Of a stretch of DNA of 6,690 nt, positions 5,331 through 6,690 are shown piece after piece. This DNA comes from Cyanobacteria bacterium UBA11370 (GTDB lineage: Bacteria > Cyanobacteriota > Cyanobacteriia > Cyanobacteriales > Coleofasciculaceae), in contig DNGI01000100.1 of assembly GCA_003486645.1 (NCBI GenBank), forward strand, positions 16,758 to 23,447, in the 5' to 3' direction. How positions within the stretch are numbered: position 1 is the stretch's first letter; every line of letters starts with the position of its first letter. Under the pieces are notes generated by a model. That model was not told the origin of the DNA and searched no databases. It saw only the letters and a program-made list of their open reading frames with translations. The translations under genes were made by a program, and so were the position numbers.

Positions 5331-5413
5331 ATTAGAATCAGTAATGATTTTACTCCTTCCTAATCCTACCATTATCTAGTCAATTAGGCGCTTAAATCTC
5401 TACTATTTTTAAA

Positions 5414-5442
5414 TTGTATTAATTCATTTCATCGCTTATAAT
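5414..5442 (+). promoter_or_regulatory. Candidate promoter for the GNAT gene (distal)
   Basis: TTGTAT (5414-5419) and a perfect TATAAT (5437-5442) are separated by 17 nt, the ideal spacing. The -35 element matches three of six bases. Confidence 0.45.
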
Positions 5443-5463
5443 TTTAGACCTTTGTTTGATTAG

Positions 5464-5491
5464 TTGGTGTGTCTATAAGGCAAGTTATAAT
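5464..5491 (+). promoter_or_regulatory. Candidate promoter for the GNAT gene (middle)
   Basis: TTGGTG (5464-5469) and a perfect TATAAT (5486-5491) are separated by 16 nt. The -35 element matches only in its TTG. Confidence 0.35.
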
Positions 5492-5538
5492 ACTCACCCA
5501 CAATACTTGATGAAGTTTTTTAGTTCGTCAACAAGACT

Positions 5539-5546
5539 GCGATCGC
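5539..5546. repeat. HIP1 octamer GCGATCGC (promoter-proximal copy)
   Basis: A perfect HIP1 palindrome lies in the -35 area of the proximal TATAAT at 5558. Confidence 0.85.
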
Positions 5547-5557
5547 AACTTGTGTAG

Positions 5558-5563
5558 TATAAT
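5558..5563 (+). promoter_or_regulatory. Candidate -10 element for the GNAT gene (proximal)
   Basis: This perfect TATAAT has no good -35. It would start transcription near 5570, too close to an ATG at 5573 for a normal leader but suitable for starts at 5627 or 5642. Confidence 0.35.
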
Positions 5564-5626
5564 TGTAGTAATATGAAAACACTAGGCTACTCAAGGGTAG
5601 CAAATTGCACATTTTCATTGATTTTT

Positions 5627-6592
5627 ATGACGACTTTAACCATGCGCCCCTATAGGGGAGAAGCAGATTTAGACGCGATCGCACACCTGATTAATACCTG
5701 TGATGCCGTCGATCAACTTGATCAAGGTACATCCATAACCGAACTCCAACAAGAATTTAACACTCCATCCCTAGATCAGGCGCGTGACCTTAAACTGTGG
5801 GAAGATACAGAGGGTAAATTGATCGGTTTCGGGCAACTATGGATTCCCCCGTTAGGTGAAGTCAGTAATAACTTCTTCAGGTTTTTTGCCCACCCCAGGG
5901 TACGGGGCGGCGATTTGGAGAAACAGATCGTGGCGTGGGGAGAGGGGCGGATGCGCGAGGTGAAGCAGGAGCATGGTGTGCAGCAGCTCAAGCTGCAATC
6001 TCCTACTCGCGCTGATCAATCTCAACGCATTGCTCTACTTGAACGCTGCGGCTTTACTCCTGACCGTTATTTTTTTACTATGGAGCGATCGCTCTCTCTT
6101 CCCATCTCCGAACCCCAATTACCAGAAGGGTTCACTATACGACAAATCGAAGGGGAAAAAGATACCCAGGCGTGGGTCGAAATGTACAATCAAACCTTTA
6201 TTGACCACTGGGGTCACTATGATTTTACCGTTGAATTAGCTAACCACTACCTACGTGACCCTCATTACAGACCGGAATTGGATTTAATTGCTGTTGCACC
6301 TGATGGCACATTTGCAGGGTTTTGTTACTGTCATATTAATCCAGAAGATAATCAGCGTAATCAACGTAATGAAGGCTGGATTACTGGACTTGGTACGAGG
6401 CGAGGCTTTCGTAAGCTTGGCATTGGACGAGCGATGTTACTGACAGGAATACAACGGTTAAAAGCGGCTGGGGTGGATAGGGCAAAGCTTGGTGTTGATT
6501 CGCAAAACCCCTCCAGTGCCGGACGACTTTATGAATCGGTTGGCTTTCATCAAGTACATACCCACATTTGGTTTGTCAAAGATGTCCTATAG
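5627..6592 (+). CDS. Two-domain GNAT family N-acetyltransferase
   Basis: The chosen start gives 321 aa containing two GNAT folds in tandem, an arrangement known from mycothiol synthase-like proteins. The N-terminal copy (about 6-152) opens MRPYRGEADLDAIAHLINTC and has HPRVRGG (89-95) in the acetyl-CoA loop position; it ends LERCGFTPDRYFFTMER. The C-terminal copy (about 166-321) has TIRQIEG, then GLGTRRGFRKLGIGRAML with the complete R-x-x-G-x-G pyrophosphate loop (R262, G265, G267). It ends with NPSSAGRLYESVGF, with Y302 as the likely general acid. The C-terminal copy is thus the probable active site and the first looks degenerate; the substrate is unknown. An upstream in-frame ATG at 5573 would add 18 residues (KTLGYSRVANC...) that do not resemble the fold, so I prefer 5627. 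The ATG at 5642 is also possible. None has a ribosome binding site. HIP1 sites lie at 5675-5682 and 6085-6092. Confidence 0.9.
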   Translation: MTTLTMRPYRGEADLDAIAHLINTCDAVDQLDQGTSITELQQEFNTPSLDQARDLKLWEDTEGKLIGFGQLWIPPLGEVSNNFFRFFAHPRVRGGDLEKQIVAWGEGRMREVKQEHGVQQLKLQSPTRADQSQRIALLERCGFTPDRYFFTMERSLSLPISEPQLPEGFTIRQIEGEKDTQAWVEMYNQTFIDHWGHYDFTVELANHYLRDPHYRPELDLIAVAPDGTFAGFCYCHINPEDNQRNQRNEGWITGLGTRRGFRKLGIGRAMLLTGIQRLKAAGVDRAKLGVDSQNPSSAGRLYESVGFHQVHTHIWFVKDVL

Positions 6593-6604
6593 TGGTTTTC
6601 ACGC

Positions 6605-6618
6605 TTAGTGATTAGTGA
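6605..6618. repeat. Heptamer tandem repeat TTAGTGA (x2)
   Basis: Two exact TTAGTGA units start 12 nt after the GNAT stop codon. They are followed by AGTGG, a decayed third unit at best. Confidence 0.5.
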
Positions 6619-6623
6619 AGTGG

Positions 6624-6652
6624 ACTAATACCAAGTTGCAGCTCATATTAGT
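6624..6652 (+). terminator. Inverted repeat downstream of the GNAT gene, weak terminator candidate
   Basis: ACTAATA (6624-6630) pairs with TATTAGT (6646-6652) around a 15-nt loop. The stem is AT-rich and no T run follows, so termination here is doubtful. The CTAATACCAAGTTG stretch resembles a dispersed cyanobacterial spacer sequence, from memory. Confidence 0.3.
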
Positions 6653-6670
6653 AAATAAGAGAAACTTGGG

Positions 6671-6690
6671 GGACAAGGAGGACAAGGGGG
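6671..6690. repeat. 9-bp G-rich tandem repeat (GGACAAGGA), cut by window end
   Basis: GGACAAGGA (6671-6679) and GGACAAGGG (6680-6688) are followed by GG at the window edge. The preceding G run starts at 6668. The array probably continues beyond the window. G runs at 6668-6672, 6677-6678, 6680-6681 and 6686-6690 could support a two-tetrad G-quadruplex. Confidence 0.65.

Larger units (their letters stand above)
5267..5572. promoter_or_regulatory. Divergent intergenic region
   Basis: This 306-nt (longer if the later GNAT start is right) AT-rich spacer separates the nuclease-like gene (-) from the acetyltransferase gene (+). It holds a heptamer array at 5303-5330, three exact TATAAT hexamers on the + strand (5437, 5486, 5558) and a HIP1 site at 5539-5546. 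I find no convincing - strand promoter and no RNA gene. Confidence 0.6.

Noticed and set aside
5776..6239. Open frames in other registers (5776-5991 on the - strand, 5973-6239 on the + strand)
   Set aside because: Both lie inside the GNAT gene, whose domain motifs are continuous through this stretch, so they are shadows.

Overview
The window looks like cyanobacterial chromosome. The octamer GCGATCGC (the HIP1 core) occurs eight times in 6.7 kb, where about 0.1 would be expected by chance. The best recognised gene is a cyanobacterial/plant-type zeta-carotene desaturase (crtQ/zds), followed by the SRPBCC protein that usually sits beside it in cyanobacteria. The moderately AT-rich sequence and the many 7- and 9-bp tandem repeats between genes also fit a larger-genome filamentous or colonial cyanobacterium. 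I cannot name the genus.

Layout. (1) Positions 1-573, + strand: a possible tail of an upstream gene, then a 169-aa protein of unknown function with an N-terminal DAVMGGQ segment. (2) Positions 764-2244, + strand: a 60-aa CsbD-like stress protein, a 279-nt spacer with long-range inverted repeats, a 144-aa predicted lipoprotein, and a 173-aa protein with a C-terminal glycine-rich membrane segment. The last two are 62 nt apart, both have good ribosome binding sites, and are probably one transcript. (3) Positions 2245-2467: a convergent spacer with a strong 9-bp hairpin near its middle. (4) Positions 5266 down to 2468, - strand: a PD-(D/E)XK nuclease-like protein, then crtQ, then the SRPBCC protein. 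The last two are probably co-transcribed, with the carotenoid enzyme first. (5) Positions 5267-5572: a divergent promoter region. (6) Positions 5627-6592, + strand: a two-domain GNAT acetyltransferase, followed by a repeat-rich tail.

How the genes relate. Only crtQ and the SRPBCC gene can be tied to one pathway, carotenoid desaturation at the membrane. The CsbD, lipoprotein and membrane-tail genes could form a stress or envelope group, but this rests on adjacency alone.

The most unusual feature is the spacer architecture. Short tandem heptamers of five different sequences occupy spacers from 2.9 kb to the right end, and 9-bp repeats lie at both window edges. In the 107-nt crtQ-SRPBCC spacer, one heptamer array encodes the last residues and stop codon of crtQ. 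A second, unrelated array ends two bases before the SRPBCC start codon, where a ribosome binding site would be expected. I see no tRNA, rRNA, CRISPR array, transposase or phage gene.
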